From positions 1-39,713 of the forward strand of contig CAMJCC010000005.1 in the NCBI GenBank assembly GCA_946404035.1: a stretch of DNA of 39,713 bases. The letters are read 5' to 3'. The notes under the pieces were generated by a model. That model did no database searches and had not been told where the DNA came from. It saw only the letters and a program-made list of their open reading frames with translations. Position numbers and translations under genes: made by a program. The DNA comes from an uncultured Clostridia bacterium. Its GTDB lineage: Bacteria > Bacillota > Clostridia > Oscillospirales > CAG-272. Positions 10,467 through 23,243 of this stretch are shown here, piece by piece (positions within the stretch are counted from its first letter, which is position 1; each line of letters opens with the position of its first letter).

Positions 10467-11879
10467 ATGAATACGCTGAAAGATATTGAATTATCGGTTC
10501 TGGATCAGCTGAAACAGAAGTTCACGCCCACCATCTACGAACTCTGGTTCCAGAGCCTGCAGCTGGTCTCCCTCGACGGGGATACCGCGGTCTTTTCGAC
10601 CGACAGCAACTTCAAACAGGAACTGATCACCAAACGTCACGCGTCGTCGATCAAAGCCGCGCTGCGGGAGGTGGTCGGGTTCGACGTGCAGATCGTCATC
10701 GCGTCGCGCGAGGGCAGCGAGGGTTTCCACATCCCCGACATCACCGAAAAACCCGAACCGGAAAAAAAGACGGTCTCCCCTCTCCCTGAGGAACCCGAAA
10801 ACAAACCGATCGACCCCGAAGCGGCGATCGAGAGTTCGTCTATCGTCGACGAATACACCTTTGACAACTTCATTGAGGGAGAGTCCAACCGGTTCGCGCT
10901 TGCCGCCTGCCGCGCCGTCGCACAGTATTCCAGTTCTCCCGACAAGACCGAGATGGACGTGTCCACCTACAACCCGCTCTTCATCTACGGCCCCAGCGGC
11001 GTCGGTAAAACGCATCTGCTTTTCGCCGTGACGAACGAGATCAAAAAGAACAATCCGAGCTGCAAGATCGTTTACAAAAAGAGCGAGGAGTTCACCAACG
11101 AACTGATCGCCAGTCTGCAGAACGGGACGCAGGACCGTTTCCGCCAGCATTATCGGAACGCCGACGTTCTTTTGATCGACGACGTGCAGTTCCTTGCCGG
11201 TAAGGAGTCGACGCAGGAAGAGTTCTTCCATACGTTTTCCACCCTTTACGAAAACGGAAAGCAGATCATTCTGACCTCCGACCGTCCTCCGAAAGATATC
11301 AAAACGCTGGAGGACCGTCTGCTCACCCGGTTCATCTGGGGTCTGCTTGCCGATATCCAGCCGCCGAGTTTCGAGCTTCGCACCGCGATCATCAATAAGA
11401 AAGCCGAAAACCTGAAGATCTCCATTTCGGGCGAGGTCGTCGAATATCTGGCGACCAAACTGCAGAACAACATCCGCCAGATCGAGGGGTCTATCAAGAG
11501 AATAGCAGCCATCAGTCTTTTGACCGGTTCCCCCATCACCATCGAGCTTTGCCGCCGGGCGATATCGGATATTTTGTCCGGCAACGAACCGGTGGACGTC
11601 ACGGTCGACCGCATCATTACCCTGGTATCCAAGCGGTTGAATATACCGGTCGCGGATATCCGTGCCAAACGCAGGACCGCCGGTATCGTCAACGCCCGGC
11701 ATATCTGCATTTACATGATCCGTCAACTGTCCGACGTTTCGTTCAGTACCCTCGGCGAGATCTTTGACTGCGACCATACGACCATCATGTCGGCTTTCCG
11801 CAAAGTCGAGGCTGCCATCGCGTCCGACCCGGAGTTTTCCGCTCTGGTACTCGGGATGATGGACGAGATCAAGAACTGA
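10467..11879 (+). CDS. dnaA: Chromosomal replication initiator protein DnaA
   Basis: FIYGPSGVGKTHLLFAV; VLLIDDVQFLAGKESTQEEFFHTFSTLYENGKQIILTSDRPPKDI; C-terminal DNA-binding FDCDHTTIMSAFRKVE; start at MNTLKDIE with SD GGAAAGG. Confidence 0.98.
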   Translation: MNTLKDIELSVLDQLKQKFTPTIYELWFQSLQLVSLDGDTAVFSTDSNFKQELITKRHASSIKAALREVVGFDVQIVIASREGSEGFHIPDITEKPEPEKKTVSPLPEEPENKPIDPEAAIESSSIVDEYTFDNFIEGESNRFALAACRAVAQYSSSPDKTEMDVSTYNPLFIYGPSGVGKTHLLFAVTNEIKKNNPSCKIVYKKSEEFTNELIASLQNGTQDRFRQHYRNADVLLIDDVQFLAGKESTQEEFFHTFSTLYENGKQIILTSDRPPKDIKTLEDRLLTRFIWGLLADIQPPSFELRTAIINKKAENLKISISGEVVEYLATKLQNNIRQIEGSIKRIAAISLLTGSPITIELCRRAISDILSGNEPVDVTVDRIITLVSKRLNIPVADIRAKRRTAGIVNARHICIYMIRQLSDVSFSTLGEIFDCDHTTIMSAFRKVEAAIASDPEFSALVLGMMDEIKN

Positions 11880-11880
11880 C

Positions 11881-12165
11881 TTTTCCACGTTCGTCTGTTG
11901 ATAACCCCGCTTTTTCCCCGTTGATTTCCCGTGGATAAAACGGTGGATAAGTTTCCCTTTTCTTCCCTCTTTTTCACCCCCTGATCTCTCCACTTCTCTC
12001 CCCTTTGCATCCACCTCTTTTCACACCGTTGCCGTGGAGAAAAACCGTCGTTTTTTTCCCGCGCCGCCGCTCTCTTTTCACTTCTCCACAGTTTCAACGC
12101 CCCCTACTACTACTTCTACTAAAATTCCTTATTTCTTTCTTTTTCTTGTTTTCCGATCGCAATAC
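11881..12165. other. oriC: Chromosomal replication origin (oriC), dnaA-dnaN intergenic: DnaA boxes, DnaA-trio-like element, AT-rich unwinding region
   Basis: Box-like 9-mers TTTTCCACG (11881), TGTTGATAA (11896), CGTGGATAA (11930), GGTGGATAA (11942), CGTGGAGAA (12033), TTCTCCACA (12082); CTACTACTACTTCTACTA at 12104-12121 followed by AAAATTCCTTATTTCTTTC. Confidence 0.88.
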
Positions 12166-12215
12166 AGATAAATCAAAACCAACGACCGGCTAAAGTCCGG
12201 TGGAAAGGAACGACC

Positions 12216-13397
12216 ATGAAGGTTATTTTCTCAAAACCCGCGCTGCTGGAAGGACTTGTCCCGACGATGAGCACCGTATCCAGCAAAAACACCATTACTC
12301 CGATCGAGGGCATTCTGATCGAAACCATCGGAGAGACCTCCGTTCGCCTTTCCTCCTACGATATGAACAAAGGCATGCGGACGACGGTCGAGGCAATCTC
12401 TATTATTGAGGAAGGAAGCTGCATCATCAACGCTCAGCGGCTGTTACAGATCGTAAAACTGCTGGGCGAAGACGAGATCACGCTGGAGATCGGTGACGAT
12501 CATAAGGCGTCCATTTCCGCCGGCGCATCCTCTTTCTCACTGCAGTCGCTGCCCGGCTCCGATTTTCCGAACCTGCCCGAACTGTCGGGAGATACCGGTT
12601 TCTCGGTCCCGGCGTCGGTACTCAAGAGAATGATCGGCAAAGTTCTGCACTCGATCGCCGAACAGGACAGCCGTCAGATGCTCTGCGGCGCGTTCTTCAC
12701 CGTTGAGGGGAAGAAGATGGATATCGTGTCCTGCGACGGTTACACGCTGTCCAAATGTCACGTGGAGAGCGAGATCCAGGATATCGGACGTATCTCGTCC
12801 ACGCATTTCAGTTTCATCATCCCGGGACACGCCCTGAACGAAATGATCCGCATCCTGCCCGATAAGGAAGAGGAGACCAAGATCTATCTGTCGAGAAAAC
12901 ACGCGATCATGGAACTGAAAGACATGATCTTCTTTACCCGTATGATCGACAGCGAGTATATGGATTATCAGCGTATCCTGCCCAAAGCACAGGATATCTT
13001 CGTCAAGATCGACCGCGCCCGTCTGATGGAAGGGCTGGAAAGAGCCAACCTGGTCGCCGAGGAAAAGATCCAGGGAAACGGCAAATCCTACGTTAAGATA
13101 GAGATCAAGGGCAATACGTTCAGTCTGTCCTCCAACTCGGTCAACGGCTACGTTTACGACGAGATGGAGTGCGAGCACGAGGGTGAGGATATCGCCATCG
13201 GCTTCAACTGCCGGTTTTTGATCAACAGTATTCGCGCCTCGGAGGGCAAACGGATCTATATGACCCTGAAATCTCCCACGCAGTCCATCACCATCGAACC
13301 GGTCGAGGAGGAATGGGAGGAAAAGGACGGGTTCCGTTACTTCTATATGATCCTGCCGGTCCGGATGAACGAGCAGCCGACGGCGGAAGAAGAATAA
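12216..13397 (+). CDS. dnaN: DNA polymerase III beta sliding clamp
   Basis: MKVIFSKPALLEGLVPTMSTVSSKNTITPIEGILIE...; directly downstream of dnaA; C-terminal YFYMILPVRM. Confidence 0.97.
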   Translation: MKVIFSKPALLEGLVPTMSTVSSKNTITPIEGILIETIGETSVRLSSYDMNKGMRTTVEAISIIEEGSCIINAQRLLQIVKLLGEDEITLEIGDDHKASISAGASSFSLQSLPGSDFPNLPELSGDTGFSVPASVLKRMIGKVLHSIAEQDSRQMLCGAFFTVEGKKMDIVSCDGYTLSKCHVESEIQDIGRISSTHFSFIIPGHALNEMIRILPDKEEETKIYLSRKHAIMELKDMIFFTRMIDSEYMDYQRILPKAQDIFVKIDRARLMEGLERANLVAEEKIQGNGKSYVKIEIKGNTFSLSSNSVNGYVYDEMECEHEGEDIAIGFNCRFLINSIRASEGKRIYMTLKSPTQSITIEPVEEEWEEKDGFRYFYMILPVRMNEQPTAEEE

Positions 13398-13422
13398 TTC
13401 TTTTCAAAACGGGGACGGCAAG

Positions 13423-14534
13423 ATGAACCTGTTGACCCTGACGGCGGAGAACTACCGGAACATACCGTCCGCCCGACTGTCGTTTTCGCCCGGCGTCAAT
13501 CTGCTGTACGGCGAGAACGCGCAGGGAAAGACCAACGCGCTGGAATGTATCTACCTCTTTGCCCGCGGCAAGAGTTATCGGGGCGCAGGCGACGAAAATC
13601 TCGTTCGATTCGGGGAAAAGGGCTTTCGGATCGGGATCTCGTTTTCCTCCGAAACGGGCGAACAAACGCTGGAATACCGCTACTTTGACGGGTCGAGAAA
13701 GCGTTTGAAAAACGGCGCTCCCGTTCGTCTTTCCGAGATGATCGGGCATTTTCGGGCGGTTTTATTCTGCCCCGAGCATCTGTCGCTCGTCAAGGGCGCG
13801 CCGCAGGAAAGGCGGGCGTTCCTTAATATCGCGCTTTCCCAGTGCCGCCCCGTCTATCTCAAACTATGCGACGATTACAATAAGATACTCGAGAACCGGA
13901 ACTGCCTTTTGAAAGAGATCCAAAAAGGGTTCCGCTACGACCGGGAAGAACTGTACAGTTGGACCGAGCGGCTTACCGACACGGCGGCGGAGATCGCCGC
14001 GTACCGGATCCGGTATCTTAAAAAACTGGCGCCCCACGCCGCAGACCTGCTCTCCGATCTTTCGGGGGAAAAGGAAAAGTTGGCGCTCTCCTACGAGAGC
14101 GAGGCGGAGGGCGAGACCGAAGAGGAGATCAAGACCTCCTACAAGCGGCTGTTTTCCGAGAAGATCGACCGCGAGATCGCGGCGGGCTGCACGCTGTTCG
14201 GCGCGCACCGCGACGATATGGAGATCAGGATCAATGATATTTCCGCCCGCTCCTTTGCGTCCCAGGGACAGCAGAGGTCGGTCGTGCTCGCCCTGAAACT
14301 GGCGGAGGGCGAGGTCTGCCGGGACGAGACCGGGGAATATCCCGTCTTTCTCTTCGACGACGTGATGAGCGAACTGGACGCGACCCGGCGCGGCTACGTG
14401 CTGCGCGAAACGGGAGGTCGCCAGGTCATTCTGACCGCGTGCGAGTTCGGCGGTTTCGATCCGGGGTCGGTCCACGCGATCGGCGTTTCGGGCGGCACCT
14501 TTACGGAAAGGACCGGGAACGGAGGCAAAACGCT

Positions 14535-14538
<4 letters not shown>
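13423..14538 (+). CDS. recF: DNA replication and repair protein RecF
   Basis: LTAENYRNIPSARLSFSPGVNLLYGENAQGKTNALECIYLF; SQGQQRSVVLALKLAE; PVFLFDDVMSELD. Confidence 0.97.
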
Positions 14539-16810
<2,272 letters not shown>

Positions 16811-16839
16811 CCGAAGACTGTATAGAGAAGGAAGAAAAG

Positions 16840-19446
16840 ATGGATAAGAAATCGTCCTACACGCCGGAAGACATCACGTTCCCGCAGCAGAAGATCCTCG
16901 GTCGGCACATGGAAAAGGAGCTCAAAACGGCGTTCATCGAGTATTCGATGAGCGTCATCACGAGCCGCGCCCTGCCCGACGTCCGCGACGGGATGAAACC
17001 CGGTCAGCGCCGCATCCTCTACGCGATGTACGAGGATCACCTGACCTACGACAAACCGTTCCGCAAATCGGCGACCACGGTCGGTAACGTGCTGGGTCGC
17101 TACCATCCGCACGGCGACGCCGCGGTCTATCAGACGATGGTCCGTATGGCGCAGTCCTTCTCGCTCCGCTACCCCCTGATCGAGGGGCACGGCAACTTCG
17201 GTAACGTCGACGGCGACCCCGCCGCCGCCTACCGGTACACCGAGGCGCGGATGTCGAAACTCGCCGATCAGATGATGGCGGATATCGAAAAGAACGTCGT
17301 CAACTTCCTGCCGAACTTCGACAACTCCCGCAAGGAGCCGGAGGTGCTTCCCTCCCGCTTCCCGAACCTGCTCGTCAACGGGTCGGTCGGTATCGCCGTC
17401 GGTATGGCGACCAACATTCCGCCCCACAACCTCGGCGAGGTGATCGACGGGATCGTTTTCCGGATGGACAACCCGGAATGCACGGTCCCCGAACTGATGG
17501 AATACATCAAGGGGCCCGACTTCCCGACCGCCGGCATCGTTTACGGTTCGCGCGGGATGCTCGACGCCTACTCGACCGGACGCGGCAAGGTCATCGTGCG
17601 GGCGCGCGCGAAGATCGAGGACGACCAGCACCGGATCATCGTGACCGAGATCCCCTACGCCGTCAACAAGAGCCAACTCATCGAAACCATCGCCAACCTG
17701 ATCAACGAGAAGAAGATCGAGGGGATCACGGGGCTTCGCGACGAGTCGGGACGCGACGGGATGCGCATCGTCATCGAGTACCGCCGCGACGCCAACGGCG
17801 AGGTCATTCTGAACCAGCTCTATAAGTACAGCCAGCTCCAGGACACCTTTGCCGTCAATATGCTGATGCTGGTGAACGGCGAACCCAAGATCCTGTCGCT
17901 GCCCGAGATCCTCGACCAGTACATCCTGTACCAGGAGGGGATCATCGTCCGCCGGACGCAGTTCGACCTCGACCGCGCCCTGAAAGAAATGCACATCTAC
18001 GAGGGCTACAAGATCGCGATCGACCACATCGACGAGATCATCAAGATCATCAAGGGAAGCTCCTCGATCCCCGACGCGAAAGCCAACCTGATGGAGCGCT
18101 ACGGTCTCTCCGATCCGCAGGCGCAGGCGATCGTCGAAATGACCCTCGGTAAACTGTCCGGGCTGGAACGGCAGAAGGTGGAGGACCGGCTCCTCAAACT
18201 CGAGGAAACGGTCGCGGATCTGCAGGCGATCTTAGCCGACGACGGGCGGGTGCGCGAGATCGTCAAGAGCGAACTGCGCTCGATGAAAGACAAGTTCGGC
18301 GACGACCGCCGGACAGAGCTGATCGAGGCGACCGACGATATCGACATCGAGGACCTGATCCCGCGGCACACCTGCGTGCTCACCGTCACGACCGGCGGCT
18401 ACATCAAGCGGCAGCCCGCCGACACCTACTCGTCGCAGCACCGCGGCGGCAAGGGCATCATCGGCATGGGCCACAAGGAAGAGGACGACGTGGTCGACGT
18501 CATCGTCGCGAACAGCCACGCGCTCCTGATGTTCTTTACCAACAAGGGCAGGGTCTACACCAAGAAGACCTACCGCATCCCCGAGGCGGGACGCACCGCG
18601 AAAGGGACGAATATGGTGAACATCCTCGACCTGACCGAGGGCGAGAGCGTCACCGCGATCATCTCGATCGACGCGTTCACCGAGGGCGAGTACCTGACGA
18701 TGGTCACCAAGAAAGGCGTCATCAAGAAGACCCCGACCAAGGACTTCGAGTATCAGCGGCGCTCGGGCAAGATCGCCATCTCGCTTGACGAGGGCGACGA
18801 TCTGCTCTTCGTCCGCAAGACAAAGGGCGACGACGACCTGATCCTGGCGACCCGCGGCGGCGCGGCGACCCGGTTCAGCGAGACCACCGTCCGCCCGATG
18901 GGACGCGGCGCGCGCGGCGTGCGCGGCATCCGGCTGAACGGCGAGGACTACGTGATCGGCGTGGCGCTGGTCGAGGAAGGTAAACAATTGCTTACAATTA
19001 CCGACCGCGGCTTCGGCAAACGGACCGAGTTCGACGACTTCCGCGTTCTGAAGAACCGCGGCGGTCAGGGCGTCACGGCGCACAACCTGAACGAAAAGAC
19101 CGGCAACCTCGCGGCGATCGCGGCGGTGTCCGAGAGCGACGACATTATGATGATCACCAACGACGGGACCATCATCCGGATCCCGGTCGCGGGCATCCCC
19201 GTCTACTCGCGCTCCGCGGGCGGCGTCATCGTGATGCGCCTGTCCGAGGGGGCGGCGATCGTCAACCTGTCGCGCATCGAGCCGCAGGAGGAACTGGACG
19301 AGGAGATCACCGCCGACGAGACCGCCGAACACCCCGAACTCTCCGAGGACGGCGAACCCGCGTCCGAAGCGGGAGCCGCGACCGAACCGGCGGAAGACGC
19401 CGCGGACGGCGGCGAAGCCGAAACCGAAGAGAATGAAGAGATCTGA
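16840..19446 (+). CDS. gyrA: DNA gyrase subunit A
   Basis: [44 protein letters not shown]; GyrA-box-like QHRGGKG; 868 aa with acidic C-terminal tail. Confidence 0.98.
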   Translation: MDKKSSYTPEDITFPQQKILGRHMEKELKTAFIEYSMSVITSRALPDVRDGMKPGQRRILYAMYEDHLTYDKPFRKSATTVGNVLGRYHPHGDAAVYQTMVRMAQSFSLRYPLIEGHGNFGNVDGDPAAAYRYTEARMSKLADQMMADIEKNVVNFLPNFDNSRKEPEVLPSRFPNLLVNGSVGIAVGMATNIPPHNLGEVIDGIVFRMDNPECTVPELMEYIKGPDFPTAGIVYGSRGMLDAYSTGRGKVIVRARAKIEDDQHRIIVTEIPYAVNKSQLIETIANLINEKKIEGITGLRDESGRDGMRIVIEYRRDANGEVILNQLYKYSQLQDTFAVNMLMLVNGEPKILSLPEILDQYILYQEGIIVRRTQFDLDRALKEMHIYEGYKIAIDHIDEIIKIIKGSSSIPDAKANLMERYGLSDPQAQAIVEMTLGKLSGLERQKVEDRLLKLEETVADLQAILADDGRVREIVKSELRSMKDKFGDDRRTELIEATDDIDIEDLIPRHTCVLTVTTGGYIKRQPADTYSSQHRGGKGIIGMGHKEEDDVVDVIVANSHALLMFFTNKGRVYTKKTYRIPEAGRTAKGTNMVNILDLTEGESVTAIISIDAFTEGEYLTMVTKKGVIKKTPTKDFEYQRRSGKIAISLDEGDDLLFVRKTKGDDDLILATRGGAATRFSETTVRPMGRGARGVRGIRLNGEDYVIGVALVEEGKQLLTITDRGFGKRTEFDDFRVLKNRGGQGVTAHNLNEKTGNLAAIAAVSESDDIMMITNDGTIIRIPVAGIPVYSRSAGGVIVMRLSEGAAIVNLSRIEPQEELDEEITADETAEHPELSEDGEPASEAGAATEPAEDAADGGEAETEENEEI

Positions 19447-20116
19447 CGCGGTCCCTCGGGCGTTTGCCCGGGGGATCCTCCGCGCGCTTCCCGCGTTCGT
19501 TTTGACCGTGGCGCTCCTCTTCGCGCTTCTTTCCTGTGGGAAAGAGAAGATCGAACCCGCCGACGAGGGCGAGGCGATCGCGGCGGCGGAGCGGCTGATC
19601 GGCGAGGCGGGACCGTGGATCCGGCTGTTCTACACCGCGGGCGGCATGCCCCTGGTCGAAAACGGGCGGACCCAGGGCGTTTACCGCGAGGTGGACGGCG
19701 ACGAGATGGAAAAACTCGGGTTCCGTCGGCTCTCGGATATCAGGGACTACGAGAAGCGGATCTTCACCGCCGAAATGTGCGAAGCGCAGGACGCCGTGCT
19801 GTTTTCGGGCGGGGGTTGGAACGCTGCGCTGATCGAGTACACCGCCCCGGACGAAACGGGCAAGCCCGCTTTCGTCTGTTTCCTTGCCGACCCGAACGAA
19901 CTGCCGTATCTACCAAACGACGAAGCCGTCTTCGACTTTTCGGCGGCGACCGTGACGAGTAACCGCGGCGACCGCGTCAAGATAGAGGTCCCGGTCACGG
20001 GGACCGGCGCGTCGGCGGGAAAAACGGCGACCAAAACGCTGGACCTGCGCCTCTCTGACGGCGCGTGGTATCTCGACAACTATCCCAACGTCGTCTTCCC
20101 GAAAGCGGGAAACTGA
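19433..20116 (+). CDS. Putative lipoprotein of unknown function
   Basis: N-terminal hydrophobic segment [18 protein letters not shown] (lipobox LLSC); start overlaps gyrA stop by 14 nt. Confidence 0.7.
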   Translation: MKRSDAVPRAFARGILRALPAFVLTVALLFALLSCGKEKIEPADEGEAIAAAERLIGEAGPWIRLFYTAGGMPLVENGRTQGVYREVDGDEMEKLGFRRLSDIRDYEKRIFTAEMCEAQDAVLFSGGGWNAALIEYTAPDETGKPAFVCFLADPNELPYLPNDEAVFDFSAATVTSNRGDRVKIEVPVTGTGASAGKTATKTLDLRLSDGAWYLDNYPNVVFPKAGN

Positions 20117-20144
20117 CGAAAACGGATCGGGAAAGGAGGACGCG

Positions 20145-20642
20145 ATGACCTTTCGTGAAAAGCTGATCGCTCTGCGACGGCGGGATCACCTGACCCAGAC
20201 CGCCCTGGCGAGGGCCGTCGGCGTGACCCGGCAGTCGGTCTATATGTGGGAAAAGGGGACGTCGTACCCCGAGGCGGAAACGCTGCTGGCTCTCCGTCGC
20301 CTGTTCGGGGTGTCGATCGACGCCCTGCTCGACGACGGGCTCCCCCTGCCCGATGGCAAAAACAAGGCGGCGTCGCCCACCCCCGCGCCGGCAAAGCCGG
20401 CGGCAAGACCCGCGGAGCAAAAGGCGCCGGCGGAGCGTTCTGTGCCGCAAATCGCGAAAACCCCCGCCGAAAAGAGCGAAAAAGCGGAGGACCCGGCGTC
20501 CCCGGTCGCGCCCGCGTCGGATGAGGCGTCCGCGCCCGAGCGGGAGCACAGCGCGCCCCTGCGGGCAAAGATCGCGCCGACGCGCGTGAAGAGCGGCAAT
20601 ATCCTCGATCTCTTCGGGTCGTTTTTGAAAAGAAAGAAATAA
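20145..20642 (+). CDS. XRE-family HTH transcriptional regulator with long low-complexity linker
   Basis: MTFREKLIALRRRDHLTQTALARAVGVTRQSVYMWEKGTSYPEAETLLALRRLFGVSIDALL; then an A/P/E-rich linker. Confidence 0.88.
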   Translation: MTFREKLIALRRRDHLTQTALARAVGVTRQSVYMWEKGTSYPEAETLLALRRLFGVSIDALLDDGLPLPDGKNKAASPTPAPAKPAARPAEQKAPAERSVPQIAKTPAEKSEKAEDPASPVAPASDEASAPEREHSAPLRAKIAPTRVKSGNILDLFGSFLKRKK

Positions 20643-20744
20643 GACGGTCCCGCTCGCCCCTGCATAAAAGAGGGAGCGGCGGGAAAAACTGGATCGGCAA
20701 GGTCATCCCCGGTACACGCGGTACATAAACTGTTGGGGGTGCGT

Positions 20745-21017
20745 ATGGTCAAAGGTTGTCAGAGGCGGGTGCTTCACCTGAAAAATCCCGAAAGCGGGCT
20801 GTTTGAGGAGGCGTTCTTCTTTTTGAAGTCGCCCTCGCCCGCAGGCGACGGCGGAGCGCGGGAGATGGTCGCGGAGGCGAACCGCATCCTGCTGGGCTGT
20901 CGGGCGTCGGACGCTTTGCGAAAGCCCCGGGGTCGCCTTTCGGCGTTTCTTTTGGGGGTGCTTTCCGGGGCGGCGGTCGCCGTCGCGGCGCTCTTTTTGA
21001 TCGGGCTGATCGTTTGA
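20745..21017 (+). CDS. Small protein with C-terminal TM helix, upstream of RNase J
   Basis: MVKGCQRRVLHLKNPESGLFEEAFFFLKS...LSAFLLGVLSGAAVAVAALFLIGLIV; 14-nt gap to RNase J; ATG at 20745 preferred over TTG at 20733. Confidence 0.72.
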   Translation: MVKGCQRRVLHLKNPESGLFEEAFFFLKSPSPAGDGGAREMVAEANRILLGCRASDALRKPRGRLSAFLLGVLSGAAVAVAALFLIGLIV

Positions 21018-21030
21018 AAGAAAGGACACT

Positions 21031-23037
21031 ATGGCAAAAAAGAAACAGGAACAAAACCGCGAGGGACGGGAGAACCAGACGCGCGCACAGCAGCCGGGAA
21101 AGACCGACGCGCGCGCGCACGACGCCGACAGATCGGCGCGCCCCCACGGTAAGAACGCTCCCGGGCAGAACGCCGGGAGAAACAAGCGGCGGGGACCGGC
21201 TGAAAAAAGCGCCCCCGCCAAGAATGAGAGAAAGTCCCGGACCGAGCGGCCCGGGGCGCGTCCCGTTGCCGGGAAAAACAAGAGCGCGCCCGCGCCGAGG
21301 CGCGAGAGGAGAGCGCGGAGCGAGGCGCCCTACGTTTCGGGTCGCCGCGTCGGGCTCGAAAAGGTCGCGCCGGGCAACGGAACGCTTCGGATCATCCCGC
21401 TCGGCGGGCTGGGCGAGATCGGCAAGAACATGACCGCCGTCGAGTACGGCGAGGATATCGTCGTCATCGACTGCGGGCTGGCGTTCCCCGACGAGGATAT
21501 GCCGGGCGTCGACCTGGTCATCCCCGACGTTTCGTACCTCGTGAAAAACCAGGAACGGGTGCGCGGCATTTTGCTCACCCACGGGCACGAGGACCACATC
21601 GGCGCGATCCCCTACGTTCTGCAGCAGCTCCGCGTCCCGGTCTACGGGACCCGGCTGACCGTCGGGATCGTCAAGAACAAGCTGGAGGAGTTCTCTCTTC
21701 CCTACGAGCCCGAGCTTCGCACCGTCGAGGCGGGGGACGTCGTCCGGCTCGGCTCGATGCAGGCGGAATTCATCCACGTCAACCACTCGATCGCCGACGC
21801 GTGCTGTATCGCTCTGCACACCCCGGCGGGGATCGTGTTCCACACCGGCGACTTCAAACTCGACGTTTCCCCGATCGACGGGAAGATGATCGACCTGGTC
21901 CGGATCGGACAACTCGGCGCGGAGGGCGTTCTGCTCCTGCTCTGCGAGTCCACCAACGCCGAGCGGCCGGGATTTACCCCGTCCGAGAGGACGGTCGGGC
22001 TCTCGCTTGACCGGATCTTTATGGAGAACCGCGACAAGCGGCTGATCATCGCGACCTTCTCGTCCAACGTCCACCGCGTCCAGCAGATCATCAACGCCTC
22101 CGCCAAGTACGGGCGGCGGGTCGCCGTCGCCGGGCGCAGTATGGTCAACGTGATCGGCGCCGCCGTCGACCTCGGGTACATGACGGTCCCGGACGGCGTT
22201 CTGATCGACCCCGCCGACGTCAAGCGCTTCAAACCCGAGCAGGTGACGGTGGTCACGACCGGGTCGCAGGGCGAGCCCATGTCGGCGCTCTACCGCATGG
22301 CGTTCTCGGAGCACAACCAGATCAAGCTGACCCCGTCGGACCTCGTGATCCTGTCGGCGTCGGCGATCCCCGGCAACGAGAAACTGGTCGGCAAGATCAT
22401 CAACGCTCTGGTGCGCGCGGGCATCCACGTCGTCAACGACGCGGTGGCGGACGTCCACGTGTCGGGGCACGCCTGCCGCGAGGAACTGAAAATGATGATC
22501 GGGTTGGTGAAACCCAAATACTTCATGCCCGTGCACGGCGAGGAACGGCACCTCTACGCCAACAAGGGGCTTGCCGAGTTCATGGGCATCCCGTCGCAGA
22601 ACGTCTTTGTGGCGACCGAACTCGGACAGGTGCTCGAAATCGACCGCCGCGGCGCGCGCTTCGGGGCGGCGGTCCCGGCGGGCAAGGTGCTGGTCGACGG
22701 CGCGGGCGTCGGGGACGTTGGTTCGGTGGTCCTCCGGGACCGGAAACTGCTGGCTCAGGACGGTCTGATCGTCGTGGTCGCCACGGTAGACCCGCAGGGC
22801 GGCGAGATCGTTTCGGGCCCCGAGATCGTTTCGCGCGGCTTCGTGTACGTCCGGGACAACGAGGAAATGCTCGACCAGGCGAGAAAGATCGCCTACGACG
22901 CGATCAACCGCGCGCTGGACGCGGGCGGCTGCGACTGGGCGGCGATGAAGAACGCGGTCAAGGAAAAGCTGTCCAAGTTCCTCTACGAAGCGACCGGACG
23001 CAGCCCCATGATCATGCCCGTGGTCCTCTCTCTCTGA
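21031..23037 (+). CDS. rnj: Ribonuclease J with basic N-terminal extension
   Basis: LRIIPLGGLGEIGKNMTAVEYGEDIVVIDCGLAFPDEDMPGVDLVIPD; LTHGHEDHIGAIPY; MPVHGEERHLYAN. Confidence 0.95.
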   Translation: MAKKKQEQNREGRENQTRAQQPGKTDARAHDADRSARPHGKNAPGQNAGRNKRRGPAEKSAPAKNERKSRTERPGARPVAGKNKSAPAPRRERRARSEAPYVSGRRVGLEKVAPGNGTLRIIPLGGLGEIGKNMTAVEYGEDIVVIDCGLAFPDEDMPGVDLVIPDVSYLVKNQERVRGILLTHGHEDHIGAIPYVLQQLRVPVYGTRLTVGIVKNKLEEFSLPYEPELRTVEAGDVVRLGSMQAEFIHVNHSIADACCIALHTPAGIVFHTGDFKLDVSPIDGKMIDLVRIGQLGAEGVLLLLCESTNAERPGFTPSERTVGLSLDRIFMENRDKRLIIATFSSNVHRVQQIINASAKYGRRVAVAGRSMVNVIGAAVDLGYMTVPDGVLIDPADVKRFKPEQVTVVTTGSQGEPMSALYRMAFSEHNQIKLTPSDLVILSASAIPGNEKLVGKIINALVRAGIHVVNDAVADVHVSGHACREELKMMIGLVKPKYFMPVHGEERHLYANKGLAEFMGIPSQNVFVATELGQVLEIDRRGARFGAAVPAGKVLVDGAGVGDVGSVVLRDRKLLAQDGLIVVVATVDPQGGEIVSGPEIVSRGFVYVRDNEEMLDQARKIAYDAINRALDAGGCDWAAMKNAVKEKLSKFLYEATGRSPMIMPVVLSL

Positions 23038-23086
23038 TAAGCGGCGCCCCTGAAACGCGGGCGCGCCGCGATCGCACGGTCTTGCG

Positions 23087-23130
23087 CCGCGCGCCCCTGC
23101 ACGGGCGCGCGGTTTTCGTTTTGTTTCTTC
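23087..23130 (+). terminator. Rho-independent terminator after RNase J
   Basis: CCGCGCGCCC-CTGCAC-GGGCGCGCGG followed by TTTTCGTTTTGTTTCTT. Confidence 0.75.
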
Positions 23131-23243
23131 AAAAAGGTCAATCGAGCGCAAAGACAAGGGCAATTCCGTATGTTGCGCGGGCAAGCGAAGAGATGATATA
23201 ATGAAACTACGGAACGCGCGCCGACGGGAGGAGGAAAACGGAG

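Noticed and set aside
20749-23184. 811-aa minus-strand ORF
   Set aside because: Antisense to RNase J; no recognisable domain and shadow-ORF composition.
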